Positions 34,022 through 40,836 of a stretch of DNA of 40,836 bases are shown here, piece after piece (position 1 is the stretch's first letter; each line of letters begins with the position of its first letter). Source of the stretch: Oscillibacter sp. GTDB lineage: Bacteria; Bacillota; Clostridia; Oscillospirales; Oscillospiraceae. The stretch lies in contig JAAWLO010000012.1 of assembly GCA_022797935.1 (NCBI GenBank), forward strand, positions 1 through 40,836. The letters are read 5' to 3'. The translations under genes were made by a program, and so were the position numbers. Under the pieces are notes generated by a model that saw nothing but the letters and a program-made list of their open reading frames with translations, did not search any database and had not been told where the DNA came from.

Positions 34022-35182
34022 ATGACAGCTGATTCTGAGGCAATGGAAGCGGTCCGGCTCACACAGCAGATGGTCCGCATTGAGAGCAGCAATCCCGGTA
34101 CCTACGAGGAGGCTATGGCCGTCTTCGTATCCGAATGGCTCAGCCGGAACACGGCCGCCGAAGTGCGCCGGGAGCCGGTGCATCCGGGGCGGGACAATGT
34201 GACGGCTGTTTTGCGGGGAGAGTCCCAGGCGCATAATCTGACCTATATCTGCCACATGGACACCATGCCGGCAGGCGAGGGATGGGATACGCCTCCCTTT
34301 GCGGCGGAAATCATAGACGGAAAGCTGTATGGCCGGGGCGCCTGCGATATGAAAGCCGGTCTGGCCGCCGCCATGATTGCCTTCCGGAATCTTTCCCGGC
34401 TGGGCAGGCCGCTGCGCTATGATTTCCAGCTGATTGCCACAGTGAATGAGGAAGACGCCATGACCGGCGCGGAGCAGGCGGTGCGGGACGGCTATGTGAA
34501 CGCGGACAGCTATGTCTTGGACGCGGAACCCACAGACAGCCGGATTCAGGTGGCCCACAAGGGCAAGACCTGGTTTGAGCTGACCACCCGCGGCAAGACC
34601 TGTCACGCCAGCATGCCCCAGAAGGGCTGTGACGCCATTGCCGCTATGGCGGAGATCATCACCCGTGTCAGACAGAAGCTGGCAGACCTGCCGGTCCACC
34701 CGGAGATGGGCCCCTGCACCGCCACATTCGGCACCATTCAGGGGGGCTGGAATCCCTATATCGTTCCCGACGCCTGCAAGGCCACCCTGGACATGCGGCT
34801 GGTGCCGCCGGTCAGCAATGCCCAGTCGGTTGCCCTGGTACAGGAGGCGGCTGCTGAAGGCCTGGCGGCGGTTCCCGGCGTGACCTGTGACTGTGTGGTC
34901 ACGGCGCAGCGGCCCGCCATTGAGAAGGACGGCGGTTCCTTCCTGCTGAAGAAGCTGCGGAAGGCGGCGGCGGAGGTCACCGGCGGGGAGCTTCCTGTGG
35001 ATTTCTTTCCCGGCTATACCGATACGGCGGTCATTGCCGCCATGACTGGCTGCCGTAACTGCATGTCCTTCGGCCCCGGGAGTCTGGAGCAGGCCCACCG
35101 GCCCAATGAATTTGTCCCCTGCGGGGAGATTGTCCGCTCAGCGGCGGTGATGACCCGGCTGGCGGAGGATATTTTGCTGTAA
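34022..35182 (+). CDS. M20 family metallopeptidase (ArgE/DapE type)
   Basis: A 386-residue zinc amidohydrolase. The dinuclear metal site is visible: His78 and Asp80 (ICHMDTMP), bridging Asp109 (GRGACDMKAG), general base Glu143 with Glu144 (VNEEDAMTG), Glu169 (LDAEPTD) and His359 near the C-terminus (EQAHRPNE). A dimerisation/lid domain of about 180-290 includes HKGKTWFELTTRGKTCHAS. The family includes succinyl-diaminopimelate desuccinylase, acetylornithine deacetylase and carboxypeptidase G2; the substrate cannot be told from sequence. The neighbours give no pathway. GAAGGA precedes the ATG and a terminator follows at 35300-35340. Confidence 0.92.
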   Translation: MTADSEAMEAVRLTQQMVRIESSNPGTYEEAMAVFVSEWLSRNTAAEVRREPVHPGRDNVTAVLRGESQAHNLTYICHMDTMPAGEGWDTPPFAAEIIDGKLYGRGACDMKAGLAAAMIAFRNLSRLGRPLRYDFQLIATVNEEDAMTGAEQAVRDGYVNADSYVLDAEPTDSRIQVAHKGKTWFELTTRGKTCHASMPQKGCDAIAAMAEIITRVRQKLADLPVHPEMGPCTATFGTIQGGWNPYIVPDACKATLDMRLVPPVSNAQSVALVQEAAAEGLAAVPGVTCDCVVTAQRPAIEKDGGSFLLKKLRKAAAEVTGGELPVDFFPGYTDTAVIAAMTGCRNCMSFGPGSLEQAHRPNEFVPCGEIVRSAAVMTRLAEDILL

Positions 35183-35240
35183 CGGGGATGGTTTCCGCAG
35201 GATGGCCGTTTGGAAATCCAGATTCTTGCGCGGAGCCGGA

Positions 35241-35258
35241 AACTGTGCTGGCTATAAA
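35241..35258 (+). repeat. Solo end of the small repeat element family
   Basis: AACTGTGCTGGCTATAAA matches the right end of the complete element at 39753-39770 in 17 of 18 bases. GATTCTT upstream also echoes that element's hairpin. No left end is visible, so this is probably a decayed copy. Confidence 0.5.
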
Positions 35259-35299
35259 GAGCGGAAGGACATACCGGTTCCGGCCTGCCGGGAAAATAC

Positions 35300-35340
35300 G
35301 AGAGCCAGCGCCCTGCCGCGCCGGCTCTCACTGTTTTTTT
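35300..35340 (+). terminator. Terminator of the M20 peptidase gene
   Basis: GAGAGCC (35300-35306) pairs with GGCTCTC (35323-35329), with inner G/C pairing, and is followed by ACTG and seven T residues. Confidence 0.85.
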
Positions 35341-35383
35341 GCCCTGCCGCCGGATGTTCAGAAGGCGGCTGTACCGGTCCGGG

Positions 35384-36694
35384 TTACCGCTCGCACTTCC
35401 AGAAGGCCACGCTGTAGGGAGGCAGTTCGCTGCCGCCGCCAAAGTCGTGTGTCCTGCCGGTGAGGAGATCCACTGCCTGACCGCAGCCCGCGTCAAAATG
35501 GGCGGTGTAAGGGGCGTCGGAGGCATTGACCGCAACCAGAACCCGTTCCTTGTCTGTCCGGCGCTGGAAGATGGTCTGGTGATTGGTGAGGACCAGGTCC
35601 TTGAAATCGCCGTAACAGAGGGCGCCGCTTTCCCGATGGGCCTTCGCCATAGCGGCAATCCGGCTGGTCAGTTCTGTCCACTCCGGCTTGTCATAGGCGG
35701 GGCGAAGGGCGTCGTCCCCCTGGGACTTCTCACCCAGCGCGCCCCATTCACTGCCGTAGTAGAGGCAGGGGATGCCGGGCATTCCGAAGAGGAGACCGTA
35801 AATCAGAGGCAGATGGGCCGGGTTTGTCAGGATGCTGGCAGCCCGGGTGACGTCATGGTTGTCGGCGAAGCAGAGGAGGTGCTTGCCCTTGTAGAGGGTC
35901 CACTGTTCCGGGCCGAACTGGCGCTTGAGGCTGTGAACAATCTCAAAGAGGTTCATGGAGTTGAGACTGGAGTAGAGGCCCTTATAGCACTCGTAGTTTG
36001 TGCAGCTGTGCAGCAGGCCGTCGCCTACCCAGCGGTTGTAGTCCCCATGGAGGGTTTCGCCCACCAGGAAAAACTCCGGCTTCAGTCCGCCGGTGAACTG
36101 CCGCAGGCGGTGGAGGAAGTCCGGCTCCAGACAGTAGGCCACGTCCAGCCGCAGGCCGTCAATGTCAAATTCATCTGCCCAGAACTTCACGCAGTCCAGC
36201 AGATAGTCCACCACCGCCGGATTCCGCAGGTTCAGCTTCACCAGTTCATAGTGGCCCTCCCAGCCCTCGTACCAGAAGCCGTCGTTGTAGTTGGAGTTGC
36301 CGTCGAAATGGATGTGGAACCAGTCCTTGTAGGGGGAGTCCCACTTCTTTTCCTGGACGTCCCGGAAGGCCCAGAAGCCCCGGCCCACATGGTTGAACAC
36401 GCCGTCCAGCACCACCCGGATACCGTGGGCATGAAGGACTTTCACCACCTGGACAAAGTCCCCGTTGGTTCCCAGGCGGCAGTCAATTTTCCGGTAATCC
36501 CGGGTATCGTAGCCGTGGCGGTCACTTTCGAAAATCGGGGAGAGGTACACCGCGTTGGCGCCTACCCGCTGGATGTGGTCCGCCCAATCGCCGATTTTTT
36601 GAATGCGGCTGGCGGGAATGCCATCGTTTTCCCGGGGGGCCCCGCAAAAGCCCAGGGGATAGATCTGATAAAATACGCTTTCTTCCGCCCACAT
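35384..36694 (-). CDS. GH13 alpha-amylase family glucosidase
   Basis: A 436-residue cytoplasmic glycoside hydrolase. GH13 regions are complete: region I DGVFNH (97-102), region II with nucleophile Asp184 (DGLRLDVAY), region III with acid/base Glu213 (FLVGETL), and region IV with Asp281 (FADNHD). There is no signal peptide and no N-terminal carbohydrate domain. The sequence resembles neopullulanase/cyclomaltodextrinase or oligo-1,6-glucosidase types acting on imported oligosaccharides. A short C-terminal beta domain ends with LPPYSVAFWKCER. AAAGGA precedes the ATG. It has its own promoter (36730-36758) and no sugar transporter alongside, so the exact substrate is open. Confidence 0.93.
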   Translation of the reverse strand: MWAEESVFYQIYPLGFCGAPRENDGIPASRIQKIGDWADHIQRVGANAVYLSPIFESDRHGYDTRDYRKIDCRLGTNGDFVQVVKVLHAHGIRVVLDGVFNHVGRGFWAFRDVQEKKWDSPYKDWFHIHFDGNSNYNDGFWYEGWEGHYELVKLNLRNPAVVDYLLDCVKFWADEFDIDGLRLDVAYCLEPDFLHRLRQFTGGLKPEFFLVGETLHGDYNRWVGDGLLHSCTNYECYKGLYSSLNSMNLFEIVHSLKRQFGPEQWTLYKGKHLLCFADNHDVTRAASILTNPAHLPLIYGLLFGMPGIPCLYYGSEWGALGEKSQGDDALRPAYDKPEWTELTSRIAAMAKAHRESGALCYGDFKDLVLTNHQTIFQRRTDKERVLVAVNASDAPYTAHFDAGCGQAVDLLTGRTHDFGGGSELPPYSVAFWKCER

Positions 36695-36729
36695 AGTTGG
36701 TTCATCCTTTCTCCTGTGAGATGGGCTTT

Positions 36730-36758
36730 AGTATACCACAGATCCCCGCGCTGAGCAA
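36730..36758 (-). promoter_or_regulatory. Promoter of the GH13 gene
   Basis: Reading leftward, TTGCTC (36758-36753), a 17-base spacer and TATACT (36735-36730), 36 bases before the start codon. Confidence 0.7.
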
Positions 36759-36786
36759 CCGGGTTCGAAAAATCTTCTGCCAGCCC

Positions 36787-36815
36787 TTGACTTTTCAGAA
36801 GGGGAGTGCTATACT
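36787..36815 (+). promoter_or_regulatory. Promoter of the Cys/His repeat protein gene
   Basis: TTGACT (36787-36792), a 17-base spacer and TATACT (36810-36815), 36 bases before the start codon. It is back to back with the amylase promoter. Confidence 0.8.
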
Positions 36816-36850
36816 AAAGGTACTTGAGATTTATATGGAGGATTGGATTC

Positions 36851-37522
36851 ATGAAAAAGTTTCTTTCTCTCTTTCTTCTAACGGCCATGGTTCTGACCCT
36901 GCCCGTCTTTGCCCACGGCCACGGCGGCGGCCATCACGGCGGCGGCCGGAGCGCCGGTCAGAGCGCCAGCGTTTCCGTCTGCCCGGTGACGGGCTGCACG
37001 CTTGCCGGACGGCATAGTCACAATGGAAGAACCTATTGCGGCTATGGCCACGGAAACGGTGTTTGTGCCGGTACCTGCCATGCCCTCTGCACAGTGGAGG
37101 GTTGCACGCTGGCCGGGCCTCACAGCCACAACGGAGAGACCTATTGCGGCTACAGCCACGCGAATGGCTTTTGCGATGGTACCTGCCGCGCCCTCTGCCC
37201 GGTAGAGGACTGCGCAATTGCCGGGCGGCACACCCACAACGGCGTGACCTATTGCGGCTACAGCCACGCAAACGGTTTTTGCGATGGTACCTGCCGCGCT
37301 CTCTGCCCGGTAGAGGACTGCGCAATTGCCGGGCGGCACACCCACAACGGCGTGACCTATTGCGGCTACAGCCATGCAAATGGTTTTTGCGACGGCACCT
37401 GCCACGCTCTCTGCACGGTGGCCGGCTGCACCGTCTCCGGGCTTCATAGCCACCGGGGCGTGACCTACTGCGGCGTCCATCACGCCGGCGGCTTCTGCGA
37501 GGGAATCTGCCACACGGCCTAA
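36851..37522 (+). CDS. Secreted Cys/His-rich protein made of five 36-residue repeats
   Basis: A 223-residue exported protein. A signal peptide (MKKFLSLFLLTAMVLTLPVFA, cleavage near 21-22) is followed by a short HGHGGGHHGGG linker and then exactly five 36-residue repeats (44-79, 80-115, 116-151, 152-187, 188-223) that run to the stop codon. Each repeat has the form CPVxxCxxAGxHxHNGxTYCGYxHxNGxCxGTCxAL, with five cysteines and three or more histidines. The spacing suggests metal binding or disulfide modules. The HxH...CGY core also occurs in the adhesin. There is no sortase signal, so it is probably free or wall-associated. GGAGG precedes ATG 36851. I know no named family. Confidence 0.85.
   Translation: MKKFLSLFLLTAMVLTLPVFAHGHGGGHHGGGRSAGQSASVSVCPVTGCTLAGRHSHNGRTYCGYGHGNGVCAGTCHALCTVEGCTLAGPHSHNGETYCGYSHANGFCDGTCRALCPVEDCAIAGRHTHNGVTYCGYSHANGFCDGTCRALCPVEDCAIAGRHTHNGVTYCGYSHANGFCDGTCHALCTVAGCTVSGLHSHRGVTYCGVHHAGGFCEGICHTA
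36980..37519 (+). repeat. Five tandem 108-base coding repeats
   Basis: In-frame direct repeats coding the 36-residue modules. Copies 3 and 4 (37196-37411) are nearly identical in DNA, which points to recent duplication or gene conversion; copies 1 and 5 are the most diverged. Confidence 0.9.
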
Positions 37523-37537
37523 CCGCGAACAAGTTGA

Positions 37538-37572
37538 AAAAGCCCCCGGCGGTGTCTCCGCCGGGGGCTTTT
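37538..37572. terminator. Bidirectional terminator
   Basis: A perfect 15-bp stem AAAAGCCCCCGGCGG/CCGCCGGGGGCTTTT (37538-37552, 37558-37572) serves the repeat-protein gene and the convergent HAD gene. Confidence 0.9.
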
Positions 37573-37577
37573 CTGAT

Positions 37578-38351
37578 TTACAGAGTTTCCAAAATATCTG
37601 CCACCCGGCGGCACAGACGGGGAATGCGGGCCCGCAGCTCCGGCGCGGCGCTTTCCATCAGGTAGGGCTGGCCCACCCGTTCCAGCATGGGCAGATCGTT
37701 GAAGTTGTCCCCGAAGGCCATGACCTCCGACAGGGCAATGCCCAGACTCCGGCAGAGCTGCTCCAGCCCCAGGCCTTTGTCCGCCAGAGTGAAATCCAGC
37801 CAGGCGGCTCCCGCTACGGCGCAGCGGAAAGCGCCCTCCCAGACAGGGAACAGCCGCTGCCGGACAGGCTCCAGGATTCCGCCGGGGCAGTAGGCAGAGA
37901 CTTTGATAATGTCCTCCGGCACGGCTTCCGGAGAGGGAATCACCGTGGCATGGTTGCCCAGGAACCAGCGGATTTGGTTCTCATAGTCCGCCGTCTTGGG
38001 ACAGATGTAGCTGGTGTTGACGCCGGAGATGAGTACCTCCACCCCCTCCAGAGCCAGGATTTCCCGGCACAGGGTCTCCGCCTGGGCGCGGTCCATGACC
38101 GTTTTGCTCAGGATGGGTCCGGGACTGCCGGGGCCATATACTACCGCGCCGTTTTCACAAAGGAAGGGCGCCTGGTCCGCCACCGGGGCGAACAGCGTCC
38201 GCAGACTCTGGTATTGTCTCCCGCTGGCGGGGCAAAAGAGAATGCCTTTGTTCCGCAGGCGCTGGATGTGCCGGAAAATTTCCGGGGGGATGTCTTTGGC
38301 CCCGTTGAGGAGCAGGGTTCCGTCAATGTCACTGGCGATCAGGCGAATCAT
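37578..38351 (-). CDS. HAD-superfamily Cof-type phosphatase
   Basis: A 257-residue hydrolase of the Cof/SupH branch (type IIB cap), which dephosphorylates sugar phosphates or small cofactors. Motif I is SDIDGTLLL (about 7-15, nucleophile Asp8, acid/base Asp10). Motif II is ASGRQY (about 42-47), motif III is the Lys in ADKGLGLEQLC, and motif IV is FGDNFNDLPML. The cap lies between motifs II and III. ATG 38351 has AAGGAGG upstream and is preferred to earlier codons in the A/T-rich promoter region. The gene is divergent from the HPr-like gene. The substrate is unknown. Confidence 0.93.
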   Translation of the reverse strand: MIRLIASDIDGTLLLNGAKDIPPEIFRHIQRLRNKGILFCPASGRQYQSLRTLFAPVADQAPFLCENGAVVYGPGSPGPILSKTVMDRAQAETLCREILALEGVEVLISGVNTSYICPKTADYENQIRWFLGNHATVIPSPEAVPEDIIKVSAYCPGGILEPVRQRLFPVWEGAFRCAVAGAAWLDFTLADKGLGLEQLCRSLGIALSEVMAFGDNFNDLPMLERVGQPYLMESAAPELRARIPRLCRRVADILETL

Positions 38352-38372
38352 GCCGTGGCCTCCTTGTGGATG

Positions 38373-38391
38373 AGATGTCTGGAAAAGACAT
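38373..38391. promoter_or_regulatory. Inverted repeat upstream of the HAD gene
   Basis: ATGTCT and AGACAT form an inverted repeat with a short spacer in the A/T-rich leader of the leftward gene. It could be a small operator; there is no other evidence. Confidence 0.3.
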
Positions 38392-38455
38392 GAAATTATG
38401 TCGTTATATACAAAAATAATAGTGATGTGTTGTGCAAATCCTATAATATCCGGCG

Positions 38456-38484
38456 TTGACATTCTGACCCTGCCTTGTTAGAAT
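38456..38484 (+). promoter_or_regulatory. Promoter of the HPr-like gene
   Basis: TTGACA (38456-38461), a 17-base spacer and TAGAAT (38479-38484), a near-consensus match 57 bases before the start codon. Confidence 0.8.
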
Positions 38485-38540
38485 GTGGTGACTCCCAAAG
38501 GAGTACAAACCAAACGTCCGCGAAAAGGAGGAACAACATT

Positions 38541-38762
38541 ATGGTAAGAGAGCTTGACATCAAGAACGCGGAACAGGTTGCCCGCATCAACCGCCTTGCC
38601 TGCGAGGCCCCCTATGAGGTCTGGCTGAGCAGCGGAACCGTCATGCTGGACGCCCGCTCCCTGTTGGGACTGTATGCCCTCATTGGCCAGCGGGCCAAGG
38701 TAGTCACCGAGGACGATATCAATCCCAAGGCGCTGAACAAGCTGGTGGCGAAAATGGGCTGA
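38541..38762 (+). CDS. HPr-like protein without the phosphorylated histidine
   Basis: A 73-residue protein of the HPr family fold. The region VMLDARSLLGLYALIG (about 35-50) matches the HPr segment around regulatory Ser46. The usual GIHARPA segment with catalytic His15 is absent; the corresponding part reads NRLACEAPYEVW. It therefore cannot pass phosphate like a PTS phosphocarrier. A regulatory role through the serine, as in Crh, is possible. AAAAGGAGG precedes the ATG. It is monocistronic, between a strong promoter and a terminator. No PTS genes are nearby. Confidence 0.85.
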   Translation: MVRELDIKNAEQVARINRLACEAPYEVWLSSGTVMLDARSLLGLYALIGQRAKVVTEDDINPKALNKLVAKMG

Positions 38763-38786
38763 GGCCCTGCCTTTCCATGGGCTGTT

Positions 38787-38823
38787 TTCCCCAAACCTTC
38801 GAAAGAGGGTTTGGGGAATTTTT
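38787..38823 (+). terminator. Terminator of the HPr-like gene
   Basis: A perfect 11-bp stem TTCCCCAAACC/GGTTTGGGGAA (38787-38797, 38808-38818), then five T residues. It may also serve the convergent acetyltransferase gene. Confidence 0.85.
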
Positions 38824-38836
38824 GCGGACAGGAACG

Positions 38837-39463
38837 TCACCCCTTCCGCCCGTAAGAACAGACAGCCTCGTATTCCCGCCGGGCCGCCTCCCATTTGGCG
38901 TGGTCCTTCTCGGTCAGAGGCCGGAGAACCCGGCAGGGATTGCCTCCCGCCAGAACGTTTTCCGGAATGTCCTGGTTCACCACTGCCCCGGCGGCAAGCA
39001 CAGACCCGCTGCCAATGGTGACGCCGGGAAGAATCACCGCGTTTCCGCCGATCCAGACGTTGTCCCCCACGGTGATGGGACGGGCGTATTCCAGGTCCGT
39101 GTTCCGGATTTCGGGGACCATGGGGTGATTGACGGTGTAAAAGCAGACCCGGGGGGCCACATAGACCCGGCTGCCGAAGGTGATGGTTCCGGCATCCAGG
39201 AAGACGCAGTCAAAGTTGGCGTAAAAAAAATCCCCCAGGTGAATCTGCGTGCCATAGTCACAGCAGAGGCTGGGTTCTATGTAAGCGTCTTTTCCCACCG
39301 AGCCCAGAAGCTCCCGCAGAATCGCGTCCCGGCCCTGAAAATCCTCCGGGTCCGTGGTGTTGTAGCGGCGGCAGAGCACCCGGGCCCGCATACGGGCCTT
39401 GGCCAGGGCTTCGTCTCCGGGATGATAAAGCTGACCGGCGCCCATTCTCTCCAAATCGGTCAT
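38837..39463 (-). CDS. maa: Maltose/galactoside O-acetyltransferase-type enzyme
   Basis: A 208-residue hexapeptide-repeat acetyltransferase that moves acetyl from acetyl-CoA to sugars. The N-terminal Mac domain (MGAGQLYHPGDEALAKAR, about 7-24) is followed by left-handed beta-helix repeats (about 60-185). The catalytic His is in FYTVNHPMVPEIR (about 105-117). The segments ITVGDNVWIGGNAVILPGV and GSVLAAGAVVNQDIPENVLA are classic Maa/LacA. AGGAGG precedes the ATG. It is a single gene. The physiological substrate is usually uncertain in this family. Confidence 0.93.
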   Translation of the reverse strand: MTDLERMGAGQLYHPGDEALAKARMRARVLCRRYNTTDPEDFQGRDAILRELLGSVGKDAYIEPSLCCDYGTQIHLGDFFYANFDCVFLDAGTITFGSRVYVAPRVCFYTVNHPMVPEIRNTDLEYARPITVGDNVWIGGNAVILPGVTIGSGSVLAAGAVVNQDIPENVLAGGNPCRVLRPLTEKDHAKWEAARREYEAVCSYGRKG

Positions 39464-39641
39464 GGATTTGTCCTCCTGTGGCAGTTGATGCGGACTTCCG
39501 CTCAGGGCGGTGTCCCAATGGGACTATCATAGCAGAGGCGGCCCGGCTGGTCAACGGAAATTGCGGAATTTCCCGCTCCCGTTTCGCAGATTCCGGCCTG
39601 CCGCACGGATGTTATCCCGCGTTGCCTCCGGCTTCCGCTGA
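39464..39641. other. Non-coding stretch upstream of the acetyltransferase gene
   Basis: First part of the 425-base gap before degV. No gene, promoter or strong structure is evident here. The second part holds the repeat element (39642-39768) and the degV promoter. Confidence 0.4.
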
Positions 39642-39768
39642 TATAGTCAACGCAGTTGCGTTTCCTAGGAAGCCAGGCGCAGGCAGCCGCGTTGCGGCTC
39701 GAACCGCCGCCTGAGCGGCGGTTTGTTGAAAAGAATCCCTTGGATTCTTTTCAACTGCGCTGGCTATA
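39642..39768. mobile_element. Complete MITE-like element with 17-bp terminal inverted repeats
   Basis: TATAGTCAACGCAGTTG (39642-39658) is mirrored by CAACTGCGCTGGCTATA (39752-39768), matching 15 of 17 positions. Inside are successive hairpins: AGCCGC/GCGGCT (39685-39699), CCGCCGC/GCGGCGG (39704-39721) and a perfect 14-bp GTTGAAAAGAATCC/GGATTCTTTTCAAC (39725-39755). It is 127 bases long and has no coding capacity. The ends recur alone at 9499-9512 and 35241-35258, so a family is present. The TA ends could reflect target duplication. Confidence 0.7.
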
Positions 39769-39797
39769 AAAGCCAACCGTCATATCCTTGGAAGGAC

Positions 39798-39825
39798 TTG
39801 CATTTTCTGTAGAATTTGGTATAGT
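39798..39825 (+). promoter_or_regulatory. degV promoter
   Basis: TTGCAT (39798-39803), a 16-base spacer and TATAGT (39820-39825), 64 bases before the start codon. It lies 30 bases beyond the repeat element. Confidence 0.65.
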
Positions 39826-39888
39826 AAAGAGACTGGCGTCCCCTTTTCGGGACCCGGAACCACAGAAAATCAAAAGGGGGAGGGAATT

Positions 39889-40734
39889 ATGGCTGTCCGG
39901 ATTATCACCGATTCCACCAGTGACCTGACGCCGGAAGAGGCTGCGGCGCTGAAGGTCCTTCGGATTCCCATGCGGGTTATTTTTGAAGACGGGGTTTATA
40001 CCGACGGCGTGGACATTGACAAAGCGGGCTTTTACGCCAAGCAGGCCGAAGCCAAGGTGCTGCCCCGCACCACCCAGGTGAACCCACAGGAGTACTGCGA
40101 CGTTTTCTGTCCCCTTCTGGAAAACGGGGACGACGTGGTGGCGGTGCTGCTGTCGTCCAAGCTCTCCGGAAGCTTTCAGTCCGCGGTCATTGCCAAAGAG
40201 ATGACGGAGGGCGGAGAGCGGATACATCTGGTGGATTCCCGCAATGTCACCATAGGCGAGGGTCTGCTGGTCCGGGAGGCGGCACGCCTCCGGGACGCGG
40301 GAAAATCCGCCGCTGAAATCGCCGCCGCCCTGGAGGATCTGCGGGGACGGGTGCGGTTTATCGCCTTCGTGGGGACATTGAAATATTTGAAGATGGGCGG
40401 GCGGATCTCCGCCTCGACGGCGGCCCTGGGGACTGTGCTGAACATCTCCCCGGTAGTGGCCATTGTGGATGGGGAAGTCAAAGCGGTAGGCCGGGTTCGG
40501 GGCAGCCAGAAGATTTTGGCGTATACCCTGGATTTTGCCGCCCAATACCCGGTGGACAACCGGTACGCCGTGGTGTTCGGCCACTCCCGCTGTCAGGAGG
40601 TCATGGAGGCCTATCGGGAAAAGGTGTCGGCGGCTCTGGGACTGCGGGACTGCGTCTGGGATGAGCTGGGGGCTGTAATCGGAACCCACGCCGGTCCGGG
40701 GTGTTACGGTCTGGCGTATATCGGTCAAAAATAA
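39889..40734 (+). CDS. DegV family fatty-acid-binding protein
   Basis: A 281-residue protein of the DegV/FakB family, which binds a fatty acid for phosphorylation by the FakA kinase. The N-terminal signature VRIITDSTSDLTPEEA is followed by TTQVNPQEY, LSSKLSGSFQSA (fatty-acid carboxylate contacts) and VDSRNVTIGEG. The C-terminal domain has FVGTLKYLKMGGRIS and the closing GTHAGPGCYGLAYIG. The length is normal. AAAGGGGGAGGG precedes the ATG. No fakA gene is in the window, which is usual since FakB proteins are often encoded alone. Confidence 0.95.
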   Translation: MAVRIITDSTSDLTPEEAAALKVLRIPMRVIFEDGVYTDGVDIDKAGFYAKQAEAKVLPRTTQVNPQEYCDVFCPLLENGDDVVAVLLSSKLSGSFQSAVIAKEMTEGGERIHLVDSRNVTIGEGLLVREAARLRDAGKSAAEIAAALEDLRGRVRFIAFVGTLKYLKMGGRISASTAALGTVLNISPVVAIVDGEVKAVGRVRGSQKILAYTLDFAAQYPVDNRYAVVFGHSRCQEVMEAYREKVSAALGLRDCVWDELGAVIGTHAGPGCYGLAYIGQK

Positions 40735-40802
40735 AACTCCCAATTTGGCTTTGTGTTCCTGGTGTATACGCCAACAAATCCTGATAAAAGGAAAATACTA
40801 TT

Positions 40803-40836
40803 ATGAGAAAATGTATTCGGTGCGATATAGAAATGG
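40803..40836 (+). CDS. Start of a CxxC zinc-binding protein (cut by window end)
   Basis: ATG at 40803 with AAAAGGA upstream opens MRKCIRCDIEM and runs off the window. The CxxC pair resembles the start of short zinc-ribbon proteins in Clostridia. Only 11 residues are visible, so the call is tentative. Confidence 0.5.
   Translation, partial: MRKCIRCDIEM

Noticed and set aside
35339-36754. A 471-codon plus-strand frame opposite the GH13 gene
   Set aside because: The minus-strand amylase has all four GH13 regions and a promoter; the opposite frame shows no domain and no ribosome site.
36980-37519. 108-base direct repeats as a possible CRISPR or phage array
   Set aside because: They are contiguous coding repeats that translate into regular 36-residue modules of a secreted protein.

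Overview
The window looks like a chromosomal segment of a high-GC, anaerobic Firmicute of the class Clostridia, most likely Oscillospirales (Oscillibacter/Dysosmobacter/Flavonifractor-like). The evidence is a SAM-I riboswitch before metK, the DUF975, DUF2812/PadR, RNHCP and DegV families, a stand-alone Spo0A C-terminal domain, strong GGAGG ribosome sites, and a surface protein ending in an SPATG-type sortase signal. The genus is inferred from family content only; there is no rRNA or tRNA gene here.

Layout. 1-336: a chain of short hairpins, then a promoter with duplicated operator-like repeats. 337-2102 (+): PadR regulator and DUF2812 membrane protein. 2288-3655 (-): HtrA-type protease. 3878-6806 (-): RNHCP zinc protein (frameshifted), M24 peptidase, ArsC/Spx-like protein and tRNA-dihydrouridine synthase. 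6973-7599: a small unknown gene and an XRE regulator, divergent over a pair of matching palindromes. 7660-9258 (-): pyrG. 9550-12455: DUF975 protein, ECF transporter S component and a divergent MocR regulator that lacks the PLP-lysine. 12452-12618: a palindromic MITE-like element. 12744-14229 (-): metK with its SAM-I riboswitch and promoter. 14667-22243 (+): XRE regulator, Spo0A-C protein, and a giant sortase-anchored adhesin broken by one frameshift. 22365-25310: a truncated lipoprotein remnant, glycerate kinase and a frameshifted DUF362 protein. 25473-33415 (+): a five-gene SWIM / HEAT-like / MoxR / DUF5682 / VWA operon. 33546-40836: a small membrane protein, M20 peptidase, GH13 amylase, a secreted Cys/His repeat protein, a HAD phosphatase, an HPr-like protein, a sugar O-acetyltransferase, DegV, and the first codons of a CxxC protein.

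How the genes fit together. The most unusual unit is the 8-kb operon 25473-33415, with its own promoter. A MoxR AAA+ ATPase and a VWA/MIDAS protein (the usual chaperone pair) are fused by overlapping or close-set genes to a SWIM zinc-finger protein, an alpha-helical repeat protein and a DUF5682 protein. The DUF5682 protein carries two GxxH motifs and an early glutamate, reminiscent of TraB/Tiki/EreA-like hydrolases. No function is established for this set.

A second theme is extracellular Cys/His-rich proteins: the adhesin and the 223-aa repeat protein share an HxH...CGY motif. A third theme is small mobile debris: one TA-flanked MITE-like palindrome, plus a complete element and two solo ends of a second repeat family. 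Three genes (RNHCP, adhesin, DUF362) each carry a single-base frameshift at or near a C run. That pattern could reflect assembly error as easily as real decay.
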